From NCBI GenBank assembly GCA_016927695.1, contig JAFGME010000054.1, forward strand, positions 1-39,897: a DNA stretch of 39,897 bases, read 5' to 3'. Each line of letters starts with the position of its first letter. Position 1 is the first letter of the stretch. Origin of the DNA: Bacteroidales bacterium. Lineage in GTDB: Bacteria > Bacteroidota > Bacteroidia > Bacteroidales > JAFGHD01. Below are positions 1 to 8,230 of this stretch, piece by piece. Under the pieces are notes generated by a model. The model saw nothing but the letters and a program-made list of their open reading frames with translations. It was not told where the DNA came from and searched no databases. The position numbers and the translations under genes were made by a program.

Positions 1-1554
1 ATATACAATTTCCTGGATGAACTCCAGGTAACCGGCATTGTTGACATCCGGTCGGCAGTGAAACCTTACAGCCGGATATTCATCGCACAACAGCTCAATG
101 CTGCCCTTCAAAAAAAAGAGGAACTCAGCAAAAGGCAATCAGATGAACTGGAGTTTTATTTGCTGGAATTTAAACCCGAATTAAGCGCCCTTCCCGACTA
201 TGACCCCAGATTTGATATTTTCAAAAAAAACAGGAACCTGGCCTTTGCAGTCAATCCTCTTGGCGGATATTACAAAGACTCTCTGTTCACCATGGCGGTT
301 AAACCCATCTGGGGCATAGACTACTATTTTAATAAGGATAAAAATATTTATCACAGGTGGGGTGGCGCCGAAGCCTTTGCATACATAGGCAAACACTGGG
401 GGTTTTATGCAAGCCTCAGAGACAATTCTGAAAGTGAACGGATGTGCGAATCGTCGTTCTTCACCCAAAGACAGGGGGGACCCTATAAAGAACTGAAAGG
501 GGGCGCCGGAGATTACAGCGAGATGCGCGGAGGAATTTCCTACACCTGGAAATGGGGCGATTTCAGCCTGGCAAAAGATCACATCAACTGGGGAAATGCC
601 TATAACGGAACCAATATTCTCTCAGGAAGAACTCCTTCGTTTGCCCACATCAAACTTCATTTAAAACCGGTCAAATGGTTCGAATTCAACTATTTTCATG
701 GCTGGCTCGTTTCTGAAATCGTTGACAGCGCCAGGTCATACTATTACAATAACGGTGATTACAGGGAGGTGTTTCATCAAAAATACTTGGCCGCCAACAT
801 GTTTACATTCACCCCTTTTAAACGGCTTCATTTCTCGTTGGGCAATTCAATTGTTTACAGCGATATCGGAGTGCATCCTGCCTACCTGATTCCGGTGGCC
901 TTCTTCAAGTCAATTGACCACACCCTCAACGGCATCAGCAACCAGTCCGGTCAAAACTCCCAGATGTTCTTCGACCTCTCTTCCACCCGGATAAAGAACC
1001 TGCACCTTTATGGCACCCTGTTTTTAGACGACCTTTCGATCGGAAGACTTTCCGATCCTGACCGTCGGAATCCCATCAGTTATAAGGCCGGGGCCAAATT
1101 AAGCAACTACCCGGTAAAAAACCTTTCGGCGCTGGCCGAATACACCTACACCATTCCGATCACCTACCAGCATAATATCCTGACAACCACCTTTGAATCC
1201 AACTATTACAACATGGGCCATTACCTCAGGGACAACTCGGAAGAGGTGTATGCAGAGATTTCCTACAAACCCTTACGCGGCCTCACCATTACGGTTTCCT
1301 ATCTTAATGCACGGCACGGGGACGATTATATTTACGGAGAGGAAGAAGACCCTGAAAGCCTGCCCGTGCTTAAAAACATCCTGTACGAAAACACCACTGT
1401 CGCTGTCAGGGCTGTTTATGAATTCATCAACAACGCTTATGTCTTTGCCGGATTTATGAACAGCGATGTATATGATGAAAAGGAAATCAGGGCTCCCGAA
1501 TTTTTCAGAGGCAAAAAAAGCATCCTCAATTCCGGTTTTAATATCGGATTCTGA
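1..1554 (+). CDS. Wzi-like outer-membrane beta-barrel protein, 5' truncated
   Basis: The reading frame is open from base 1, so the gene starts before the window and 517 residues are visible. The GTG at 58 is internal and not a likely start. The visible N-terminus (YNFLDEL, then AVKPYSR about ten residues later) is a pattern I associate with Bacteroidota proteins annotated as capsule assembly Wzi family. The rest alternates short polar and aromatic strands (many Tyr, Trp, Asn and Gly) and ends in an aromatic residue (GFNIGF), as expected of an outer-membrane barrel. E. coli Wzi holds capsule on the outer membrane; in Bacteroidota the role of these relatives is poorly known. The neighbouring genes are not capsule genes, although glycan genes lie about 10 kb away. 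Family placement is inferred from motif and composition only; membership of a barrel family is surer than any role in capsule assembly. Confidence 0.7.
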   Translation: MYNFLDELQVTGIVDIRSAVKPYSRIFIAQQLNAALQKKEELSKRQSDELEFYLLEFKPELSALPDYDPRFDIFKKNRNLAFAVNPLGGYYKDSLFTMAVKPIWGIDYYFNKDKNIYHRWGGAEAFAYIGKHWGFYASLRDNSESERMCESSFFTQRQGGPYKELKGGAGDYSEMRGGISYTWKWGDFSLAKDHINWGNAYNGTNILSGRTPSFAHIKLHLKPVKWFEFNYFHGWLVSEIVDSARSYYYNNGDYREVFHQKYLAANMFTFTPFKRLHFSLGNSIVYSDIGVHPAYLIPVAFFKSIDHTLNGISNQSGQNSQMFFDLSSTRIKNLHLYGTLFLDDLSIGRLSDPDRRNPISYKAGAKLSNYPVKNLSALAEYTYTIPITYQHNILTTTFESNYYNMGHYLRDNSEEVYAEISYKPLRGLTITVSYLNARHGDDYIYGEEEDPESLPVLKNILYENTTVAVRAVYEFINNAYVFAGFMNSDVYDEKEIRAPEFFRGKKSILNSGFNIGF

Positions 1555-1591
1555 CCTGTCCTGCCATGCAAGGAGAAATCAAAAAATTTTC

Positions 1592-1623
1592 ATTGATTCC
1601 GGCAGTTTTGCTATTTTTGCCGG
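1592..1623 (+). promoter_or_regulatory. Candidate Bacteroidota promoter with overlapping dyad, upstream of C69 peptidase
   Basis: TATTTTTG at 1612-1619 matches the Bacteroidota -7 box TAnnTTTG, with ATTG at 1592-1595 as a possible -33 element 16 bases upstream. The box lies inside an inverted repeat: CCGGCA at 1599-1604 pairs with TGCCGG at 1618-1623. The leader to the ATG at 1660 would be about 35 bases. A 14-base AT palindrome (1646-1659) abuts the start codon. The dyad could be an operator, or a weak terminator of the upstream gene. Confidence 0.45.
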
Positions 1624-1659
1624 TAAAGCATTGATTTAATAAATTAATTATATATAATT

Positions 1660-3366
1660 ATGAATATCAGGGGATTTTTGTTGTTTGTTTTGTTAATGGC
1701 TTCAGCCGTGGCTTTCCGGTCGTACGGCTGCACCAATTTTCTGATTACCAAAGGAGCTTCAACCGACGGCTCGACAATGATCAGCTACTCTGCCGACTCG
1801 CATGTGCTTTACGGCGAATTGTACCACTGGCCCGCAGCCACCTGGCCCGAAGGGTCGATGCTTGATGTTTATGAATGGGATACAGGCAAATTTTTAGGAA
1901 AAATAAAACAGGCTTCCCAAACCTATAATGTGGTTGGAAACATGAACGAATACCAGGTAGCCATCGGGGAAACTACCTATGGCGGGCGTTCCGAGCTTGG
2001 CTCCCAGTCAGGAGCCATCATGGATTACGGCAGCCTGATCTACATCGCCCTGCAGCGATCCAAAACAGCCCGGGAGGCCATTAAGGTAATCACAGAACTT
2101 ATGGCAGAATACGGCTATTACAGCTCCGGTGAATCTTTTTCGATTTCTGATCCCGATGAAGCCTGGATACTGGAACTGATTGGAAAGGGTGAAGGAGAAA
2201 AAGGAGCTGTTTGGGTTGCCCTCAGGATCCCCGACGGATATGTGAGCGCCCATGCCAATCAGGCACGCATCACGACTTTCCCATTGGCCGACGGGGTAAA
2301 ATCCATCACTTTTGATCAGATTGGATCAATTTTTAACCCTGAAGTGGAATGTGTTTATGCCGCCGATGTGATCTCCTTTGCAAAAACCAAAGGATTTTTC
2401 GAGGGTGAAGATAAAGATTTCAGCTTCTCCGACACTTACGCACCGGTCGATTTTGGGGGAGCCAGATTCTGTGAAGTGAGGGTTTGGGCCATGTTCAGAA
2501 GCATCAACGCCGAAATGGATAAATATTATGATTATGCTTCAGGCCACAACCTGAAAAACAGAATGCCTCTGTGGATCAAACCCGACCGCAAGATATCCGT
2601 GACCGACATGATGGACTTTATGAGAGACCACCTGGAGGGCACTCCCCTTGATATGTCAAAGGATTTGGGAGCTGCACCTTACGGAAACCCCTACCGCTGG
2701 AGGCCGCTTACCTTTGAGGTTGAGGGTGAAACCTACTGTAATGAGAGGGCCACTGCCACACAGCAAACAGGCTTCGTGTTTGTTGCGCAATCCCGCTCCT
2801 GGCTCCCTGACCCTGTGGGAGGAATCTTCTGGTTCGGGGTCGACGATGCCGCCAGCACCGTGTTTATGCCCATGTTTTCATCCATCACCCGTGTGCCGGA
2901 AGCTTTTGCCGTGGGTAACGGTTCTATAATGGATTTTTCATTTGATGCCGGATTCTGGGTGTTCAACATGATATCCAATTTTGCTTACACCAGATACAAC
3001 GTCATTCACCCTGAAATAAGGGAAAAGCAAGTACAAATGGAGAAAAACTTCATTGAACAGGCAAATACGATAACCTCCAAAGCCAAAGACCTCGCTGAGG
3101 ATAATAAAACCCGGGATGCGGTAAACCTGCTGACCGATTTCTCAGTGTCTGCAGGAAATGAAACGCTGAAAGAATGGCAGGGATTCTATGCCTACCTTTT
3201 CACCAAATACATGGATGGCAACATCAAAACAAAAGTAGATGTGCCCGAAGGTTACAAATACCACACCCCTACCGTGGAACAACCCGGTTATGGCGCTGAG
3301 TGGTACAAAAGAATTGTGGATGAAACAGGCGACCACTTCAAGATGACGGGTGGGGCCGGCCATTGA
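1660..3366 (+). CDS. Secreted C69-family dipeptidase (PepD-like Ntn hydrolase)
   Basis: A 568-residue protein of peptidase family C69, dipeptidases that use an N-terminal cysteine nucleophile. Residues 1-23 form a hydrophobic signal-like leader ending in RSYG. Cys24 in GCTNFLITKG then aligns with the family nucleophile exposed after processing, and is followed by the conserved DGSTMIS segment. The NEYQVAIGETT and ARITTF-type segments further on also fit the family. The residues before Cys24 are not a convincing lipobox, so the Cys is read as catalytic rather than lipidated. Predicted location is the periplasm or outside the cell, where it would trim short peptides. It is a stand-alone gene with its own candidate promoter; the ATG at 1660 gives a clean leader. 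Substrate preference cannot be told from sequence. Confidence 0.88.
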   Translation: MNIRGFLLFVLLMASAVAFRSYGCTNFLITKGASTDGSTMISYSADSHVLYGELYHWPAATWPEGSMLDVYEWDTGKFLGKIKQASQTYNVVGNMNEYQVAIGETTYGGRSELGSQSGAIMDYGSLIYIALQRSKTAREAIKVITELMAEYGYYSSGESFSISDPDEAWILELIGKGEGEKGAVWVALRIPDGYVSAHANQARITTFPLADGVKSITFDQIGSIFNPEVECVYAADVISFAKTKGFFEGEDKDFSFSDTYAPVDFGGARFCEVRVWAMFRSINAEMDKYYDYASGHNLKNRMPLWIKPDRKISVTDMMDFMRDHLEGTPLDMSKDLGAAPYGNPYRWRPLTFEVEGETYCNERATATQQTGFVFVAQSRSWLPDPVGGIFWFGVDDAASTVFMPMFSSITRVPEAFAVGNGSIMDFSFDAGFWVFNMISNFAYTRYNVIHPEIREKQVQMEKNFIEQANTITSKAKDLAEDNKTRDAVNLLTDFSVSAGNETLKEWQGFYAYLFTKYMDGNIKTKVDVPEGYKYHTPTVEQPGYGAEWYKRIVDETGDHFKMTGGAGH

Positions 3367-3434
3367 TTATCCGCAGTTTTTGCAGGCTGTTTAGCGAATA
3401 CCTTGCCCAGTTAAATATTTATTTTCGTTTTCAG

Positions 3435-3473
3435 GCAATTATAAATTAATTTTGGGGTTGAAATTATAATTGC
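3435..3473 (+). promoter_or_regulatory. Candidate promoter flanked by a perfect 10-base inverted repeat
   Basis: TAATTTTG at 3447-3454 matches the Bacteroidota -7 box on the coding strand of the next gene. It is bracketed by GCAATTATAA (3435-3444) and its exact reverse complement TTATAATTGC (3464-3473), 19 bases apart. No clear -33 box is visible. The start codon at 3492 lies 37 bases after the box. The dyad may be a regulator site or a hairpin at the 5' end of the transcript. Confidence 0.4.
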
Positions 3474-3491
3474 AGATTTAAACACATCACA

Positions 3492-4430
3492 ATGAATCCG
3501 GAACCGGCAAAATCAAATGTGCAACCTGTGGGTGATAAAAAGAAAAACAACAGGTCGCTGATCATCATCGTTCTCCTTTTGCTGCTTGCTTTGATCGCCC
3601 TTCTGATCTGGTTCATACCCATGAAATCAAAGTATGTAGCCCTTATCGAAGAAAAGGAAGTGCAACAGGAAGAACTTCAGGAAGAACTGAATGCACTGAT
3701 GAACCGCCACGACAGTGTTAAGGTGATGTACGGAACCCTGGCAGATTCCCTGAAATCGAAAGACAGCATTATACAGGCCAATGCCAAAGAGATCCAAAAC
3801 CTGTTGAATTACAAGTGGGAATACCACAAAGTGAACAAAAAACTCGAACTTTTAAGGAAAATCTCCCAGGGATATGTCCACCAGCTTGATTCCCTGTTTA
3901 CTGTCAACAGGGAGCTCAAAGAGGAAAATGAAAGGATCATGGAGCAGTACATTACCGAGCAGAAAAAAACCAGCAAGCTCACTGAAGAGAAGAAGGAACT
4001 TTCAGAAAAAATGACCGATGCTGCCGTGCTTAAAGCCTATAACCTCACAGCCGAAGGCATCAGGCTTACAGGAAGCGGAAGGGAACGGACCACGGATAAA
4101 GCCAATAAAATAGAAAAAGTGAAAGTATGTTTCACACTGGGAGAAAACAAACTGGTCGCCCCGGGGCCCAAGTCCATATACATGCGTATTGCAAGGCCCG
4201 ACAATGTTATCGTATCACAAAGAATGGGCGACACCTATACCTTTGAATACCAGGGGCAACTCATTGAATATACCATCAAAAAGGAAATTGAATATACACA
4301 GGAGCCTTTAAACCTGTGCCTTTACTGGACAAAAAAATCGGAAAAAGACCCTGCCATGGTGGGTAAGTATAACGTGGCCATCTTTGCCGATGGTTTTGAA
4401 ATAGGTCAAACATTTTTTGAGTTGCAGTAG
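3492..4430 (+). CDS. Membrane-anchored coiled-coil protein of unknown function
   Basis: A 312-residue protein I do not recognise as a named family. A basic, Lys/Asn-rich cytoplasmic N-terminus (about 1-20) is followed by one very hydrophobic membrane segment (about 22-45, mostly Leu and Ile). A long Glu/Lys/Leu heptad-rich coiled coil covers about 50-180, and a compact C-terminal domain (about 195-312) has alternating beta-type sequence ending in FFELQ. The topology suggests the coiled coil and terminal domain lie in the periplasm. It is monocistronic: dipeptidase gene upstream, convergent phosphodiesterase gene downstream. The shape resembles periplasm-spanning or envelope scaffolding proteins, but no motif supports a specific role. 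Confidence 0.8.
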   Translation: MNPEPAKSNVQPVGDKKKNNRSLIIIVLLLLLALIALLIWFIPMKSKYVALIEEKEVQQEELQEELNALMNRHDSVKVMYGTLADSLKSKDSIIQANAKEIQNLLNYKWEYHKVNKKLELLRKISQGYVHQLDSLFTVNRELKEENERIMEQYITEQKKTSKLTEEKKELSEKMTDAAVLKAYNLTAEGIRLTGSGRERTTDKANKIEKVKVCFTLGENKLVAPGPKSIYMRIARPDNVIVSQRMGDTYTFEYQGQLIEYTIKKEIEYTQEPLNLCLYWTKKSEKDPAMVGKYNVAIFADGFEIGQTFFELQ

Positions 4431-4470
4431 TCTCCTTTTCTGCCTTTTTTTTCTACTTTTCTTCACCCCC

Positions 4471-5472
4471 TCAGGGTAAAAACAATATCTTTTCAAACAG
4501 GATGTTGTTTTTATAAACTGCCGTGATAAAGTAAATCCCCCCGGGCAGGTCGCCGGGAGTCCAGGTGAAGGTGCCTGAATCCGGCAATATCCGGCAAATT
4601 ATTTTACCCGTTTCATCAAGAATGCTGATCTCCCCTGGAGGTTCTTCCGTGGCAGTCACAATGGAAACAGAACAGGTAAAGGGGTTCGGAAACGCATGTA
4701 TCAGTTTTACATCCGGCAGCGCCATTGCAGCGGGATTACCGGTAATAATGGCATCTGCCCCCTGCCTGATAAAAATATCTGCAATTGCCGGATCATCAAT
4801 GACACCGGCCCAATATTCAAGATTGCGTGTGTGAGCCTTTCGGATATACAGACCGGGTGTGTACCATGAGGTGGTGAGGCTTTCCATTTCAAGATCCGAA
4901 GCAAAACAAATGTCGGATTCTGTGGCCAGGTTGGTGATCAATGACAGCCTGGCTCCCGGATATTGCCCCCTGATTCTTTCCAGCTTATCCCTGTTGTAAG
5001 AACACCAGACTACATCCCCGGCAGCGCCTGCATTATTTGCCAGGTTCACAGCCATCTGTTCCGGAACGTTCTTCATATCAACACACAGGACACACGACCC
5101 TCCGAAAACTGAAATCACCTCATAAAAGGAAGGTATCCTTTCACCTGCATAACTTTCCCCGAATTTTTCAGGGTGCCCTGCAGAAAAAGTGCGAAGATGC
5201 TGAAAGGTCAAGGACCTTACCTCTCCTGATCCGTTTGTGGTACGGTCAATGGTTTCATCGTGGATAACCATAATGGAATCATCGGCGGAAAGCCTGATGT
5301 CAAGCTCAATATATCCGGCCCCGGCCTCCAGCGCTTTGCTGAACGCCAGCATGGTATTTTCCGGATAATTAAAGGATGCTCCCCGGTGTGCGATGATCTT
5401 AATCCCCTCCTGACCCGGCAGGCAAACAGGTATAACACACAATATCAATATTTTCACAAATATTTTTGTCAT
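4471..5472 (-). CDS. Glycerophosphodiester phosphodiesterase with T9SS sorting domain
   Basis: A 333-residue protein. Residues 1-20 are a signal peptide. Residues about 24-245 form a GDPD TIM barrel with HRGA and PENT (His29, Arg30), ELDI (Glu56, Asp58) and VIHDETIDR (His71), the metal and acid/base residues of the family, which hydrolyses glycerophosphodiesters to glycerol-3-phosphate and an alcohol. The last ~75 residues (from HAFPNPFTCSVSI through GKII to GGIYFI) read as a type A C-terminal signal of the type IX secretion system, so the enzyme is probably secreted across the outer membrane and attached to the surface. Its ATG overlaps the stop of the upstream small outer-membrane-like gene (ATGA, 5469-5472), implying translational coupling. 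Confidence 0.88.
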   Translation of the reverse strand: MTKIFVKILILCVIPVCLPGQEGIKIIAHRGASFNYPENTMLAFSKALEAGAGYIELDIRLSADDSIMVIHDETIDRTTNGSGEVRSLTFQHLRTFSAGHPEKFGESYAGERIPSFYEVISVFGGSCVLCVDMKNVPEQMAVNLANNAGAAGDVVWCSYNRDKLERIRGQYPGARLSLITNLATESDICFASDLEMESLTTSWYTPGLYIRKAHTRNLEYWAGVIDDPAIADIFIRQGADAIITGNPAAMALPDVKLIHAFPNPFTCSVSIVTATEEPPGEISILDETGKIICRILPDSGTFTWTPGDLPGGIYFITAVYKNNILFEKILFLP

Positions 5473-5999
5473 TTTTTCCCGGATATCTCTATCAAAATGC
5501 CCGCATCGGCAGAAACACTGATATCTTTCATCTTTTCACCGCTGAACCAGGTGTTTGACATACCCCCACTGAGGGAATGGATCAGTTTAATACTCCGTGA
5601 TATCTTAATGGTAAACCCATAGCCCAACCTGTTGTGTATGGAATTTCCTTTTTGGACGGATTCCTGATGCTCTTTTCTTCTTTGAAAGATGAACCCGTAT
5701 TGAACAAAAACATCCACCGAAGCAGGATCCCTGTTCAGAAAAAACCGGTACCTTACCCCCATCTCAAACAATTGAGGGTTTATGCCGTTGAGGGGAAATC
5801 CCGGGCCTGCCGAAATCAAATGACGGCCATATCTGACCGCGCCATGTGTTTCCAGACCCACATATCCGGGATAACTCAATGAAACAACCGGTAAGGCAGA
5901 GCATATCACCCCTTTGTCCTTTTGGGCCCGCCCAGGGGAAAAAATAACAGTCAGCAGCAACAACGCAATTACGGATCTCACTGAATCATTTTTAACCAA
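5469..5999 (-). CDS. Small secreted beta-rich protein, probable outer-membrane protein
   Basis: A 176-residue protein, not recognised by name. It has an N-terminal signal peptide (SVIALLLLTVIFSPGRAQ) followed by alternating aromatic and Gly-rich strands (GVRYRFFLNRD, VDVFVQYGFIF) typical of small outer-membrane barrels. No in-frame ATG exists near the start: the choices are TTG at 5999 or GTG at 5981, and both leave the signal peptide intact. The stop overlaps the start of the phosphodiesterase gene, so the two are almost certainly one operon; a role in surface lipid or phosphodiester handling is only a guess from context. Confidence 0.7.
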   Translation of the reverse strand: MVKNDSVRSVIALLLLTVIFSPGRAQKDKGVICSALPVVSLSYPGYVGLETHGAVRYGRHLISAGPGFPLNGINPQLFEMGVRYRFFLNRDPASVDVFVQYGFIFQRRKEHQESVQKGNSIHNRLGYGFTIKISRSIKLIHSLSGGMSNTWFSGEKMKDISVSADAGILIEISGKK

Positions 6000-6047
6000 A
6001 TTAATACATTTTATCTTTCCGTAACTCTTTTTACCGGGGATAATAGA

Positions 6048-6103
6048 TAAAAGTTAATAAAAGTTAAAAGTAAAATACGGGAAACTGCCTGAGCGTATCT
6101 TTG
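6048..6103 (+). promoter_or_regulatory. Candidate promoter and tandem binding sites for the RprXY-like operon
   Basis: TATCTTTG at 6096-6103 is a perfect match to the Bacteroidota -7 box and ends only 5 bases before the ATG at 6109, which would make the transcript leaderless or nearly so. Upstream, two AAGTTAA copies (about 6051-6057 and 6062-6068) lie one helical turn (11 bases) apart in an A-rich tract. OmpR-family regulators commonly bind such direct repeats, so autoregulation by the downstream response regulator is plausible. Confidence 0.4.
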
Positions 6104-6108
6104 TGTTT

Positions 6109-7542
6109 ATGAACAACAAAGGCTTCGTCATCCTGATATCTGTTATGACTCTGGCCCTGATAGGACTGATGGTGATACAATCCTATTGGATAAAAAATGC
6201 CATTGTTGTCAAAGAAGCCAATTTCGTCAGGAATGTAAATGAAGCCGGCGCATCGGCAGTATTGAAGCTTGAAAAACTTGAGGCCATCAGCAAACTCAGA
6301 AGCTACCCTTATTTTCAGAATCCTGGCATGAGAAGCCAGACCGGCGACTCACTTCAGCAGTACCTGTTTGACACATGGAATGAGCCTATAACCAGTCTGA
6401 GTTTTGATAATTTCCTGCGAAGGTCTTTCTTCTTCAGGGATGTTCTGGAAAGTTTTTTCAATAGCGGCACAAGGATACCGGTGGAGAACAGGATTGATCC
6501 ATCCCTGCTGGATTCATTGATCATTGCTGAGCTACAGACAAAAAGCATCAATACCCCGTTTGAATTCGGTATTTTCTGCCCTTCAAGGAATTTCATGCCG
6601 GTGCAAAAAACAGGCAGATACCCTGATGAGCTGCTTTCAAAAGCATTTTCTTTCAAGCTGTTTCCGAACGAAATGAATCCCAGCCCGGATTACCTCATGA
6701 TCTATTTCCCAAAAGAAAGGACATTTCTGCTCAGGCAATTGTGGGGAATGCTTTCTGTTTCCATCATTCTGATGATTGTCATCATTTTTTCCTTTTCCTA
6801 CACCGTGATGACCATTCTCAGGCAAAAGAAACTATCAGAGATGAAAACAGATTTTATCAACAATATGACCCATGAGATCAAAACACCCATCTCAACCATA
6901 TCTCTTGCTTGTGAAGCGCTGAGCGACAAGGACATACAAAAATCAGAACAGGTGTACAGCAATTATATTGAGGTGATTGGACAGGAAAACAAAAGGTTGG
7001 GAAAAATGGCCGAACAGATATTGCAATCGGCCGCACTTGATAAGGGGCATATCCAGCTTAATTTTGAGGAGGTGGATATGCATACCGTTATCCGGGAAGC
7101 CGTAAATAAAGTTATGCTGCAGGTGAACAAAGACGGCGGAAAGGTAAATCTGGATCTGAGCGCTTCCCGCTCTGTTATTGCCGGAGACAAGACCCACCTC
7201 ACCAACCTTATAGTGAACCTCCTCGACAATGCCATTAAGTATTCTGACGGTAAGCCGGAAATAACCGTGGAATCTGCCAATTTCTACAGCGGGATTATCA
7301 TTTCCGTAGCAGACAAAGGGATTGGTATCAGCAAAGCGAACCAGAAAAAGGTTTTCGACAAACTCTACCGCGTACCCACCGGAAATTTACACAATGTAAA
7401 AGGTTTTGGTCTGGGCTTAAGTTATGTTAAAGCCGTAACGGAAAGGCACGGAGGAAAAATAAAACTTGAAAGCGAATTGAGAAAGGGTTCAAAATTTTCA
7501 ATATCTTTACCCTTTCATCATGAACAAATAGCCGCCGGATAA
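6109..7542 (+). CDS. rprX: Sensor histidine kinase, RprX-like
   Basis: A 477-residue membrane kinase. I prefer the ATG at 6109 to the in-frame GTG at 6103 because the latter lies inside the -7 box. Membrane segment 1 is at about residues 5-25 and segment 2 at about 205-230, enclosing a ~180-residue periplasmic sensor region. The HisKA motif MTHEIKTP places the phospho-acceptor at His255. The HATPase has the N box (NLLDNAIKYSD), DKGIGI and GFGLGLSYV. No HAMP domain is evident between the second membrane segment and HisKA. One base separates it from the response regulator gene, so they are a cognate pair. The nearest match I recall is RprX of Bacteroides fragilis; the orthology is likely but not proven. 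Confidence 0.88.
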   Translation: MNNKGFVILISVMTLALIGLMVIQSYWIKNAIVVKEANFVRNVNEAGASAVLKLEKLEAISKLRSYPYFQNPGMRSQTGDSLQQYLFDTWNEPITSLSFDNFLRRSFFFRDVLESFFNSGTRIPVENRIDPSLLDSLIIAELQTKSINTPFEFGIFCPSRNFMPVQKTGRYPDELLSKAFSFKLFPNEMNPSPDYLMIYFPKERTFLLRQLWGMLSVSIILMIVIIFSFSYTVMTILRQKKLSEMKTDFINNMTHEIKTPISTISLACEALSDKDIQKSEQVYSNYIEVIGQENKRLGKMAEQILQSAALDKGHIQLNFEEVDMHTVIREAVNKVMLQVNKDGGKVNLDLSASRSVIAGDKTHLTNLIVNLLDNAIKYSDGKPEITVESANFYSGIIISVADKGIGISKANQKKVFDKLYRVPTGNLHNVKGFGLGLSYVKAVTERHGGKIKLESELRKGSKFSISLPFHHEQIAAG

Positions 7543-7543
7543 A

Positions 7544-8230
7544 ATGATAAAGGTATTACTTGCAGAGGATGACAGGAATCTTGGAAATGTTCTTAAATCC
7601 TACCTGGAAGCCAAAGGGTACAATACAACCCTGTGTATCAATGGTCAGGAAGCTTTCAATGCTTTCCGGGAAGACCATTATGATTTCTGTGTGATCGACG
7701 TAATGATGCCTGTTAAGGATGGATTTACCCTTGCAAGGGAAATCAGGCAGATAAACAGGGCGGTACCTTTGCTATTTCTTACGGCAAAATCGATGCATGA
7801 AGATAAGCTGAAAGGCTTTGAACTGGGCGCTGACGATTACATTACCAAGCCTTTCAGCATGGAAGAGCTCCTGGTAAGGATGCAGGCAATTTTAAGAAGA
7901 AGCGCTCCTGGAAAGGCGGCAGCACAGCATCAATACCGGATCGGGGATTTTACATTCGACTACAACAGGCAGGTTTTGAAAAAAGGGGATGCAGAGCAAA
8001 AACTCACTTCCAAGGAATCTGAGCTGTTGAAACTCCTTTGCCAGAATATAAACGATGTGCTTGACAGAAGCCATGCCCTGAAAAAAATATGGTTCGACGA
8101 CAGCTATTTCAACGCCAGGAGTATGGATGTGTATGTGACCAGGCTGCGGAAATATCTTAAAGACGACCCCAGGATTGAACTTATCAATGTTCATGGAATC
8201 GGCTTTAAACTTCTGGTAAATGATGATTAG
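7544..8230 (+). CDS. rprY: OmpR-family response regulator, RprY-like
   Basis: A 228-residue two-domain regulator. The receiver domain (about 1-120) has acidic residues LAEDD, phospho-acceptor Asp52 in VIDVMMP, Thr in FLTAK and Lys in ITKPFS. The C-terminal winged helix (about 130-228) has LTSKESELLKLL and SMDVYVTRLRKYL, typical of OmpR/PhoB DNA-binding domains. It is cotranscribed with the kinase just upstream. Wording and order of the receiver motifs are very close to Bacteroides RprY as I remember it. The gene converges with, and overlaps by 4 bases, the serine hydrolase gene on the other strand. Confidence 0.9.
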   Translation: MIKVLLAEDDRNLGNVLKSYLEAKGYNTTLCINGQEAFNAFREDHYDFCVIDVMMPVKDGFTLAREIRQINRAVPLLFLTAKSMHEDKLKGFELGADDYITKPFSMEELLVRMQAILRRSAPGKAAAQHQYRIGDFTFDYNRQVLKKGDAEQKLTSKESELLKLLCQNINDVLDRSHALKKIWFDDSYFNARSMDVYVTRLRKYLKDDPRIELINVHGIGFKLLVNDD

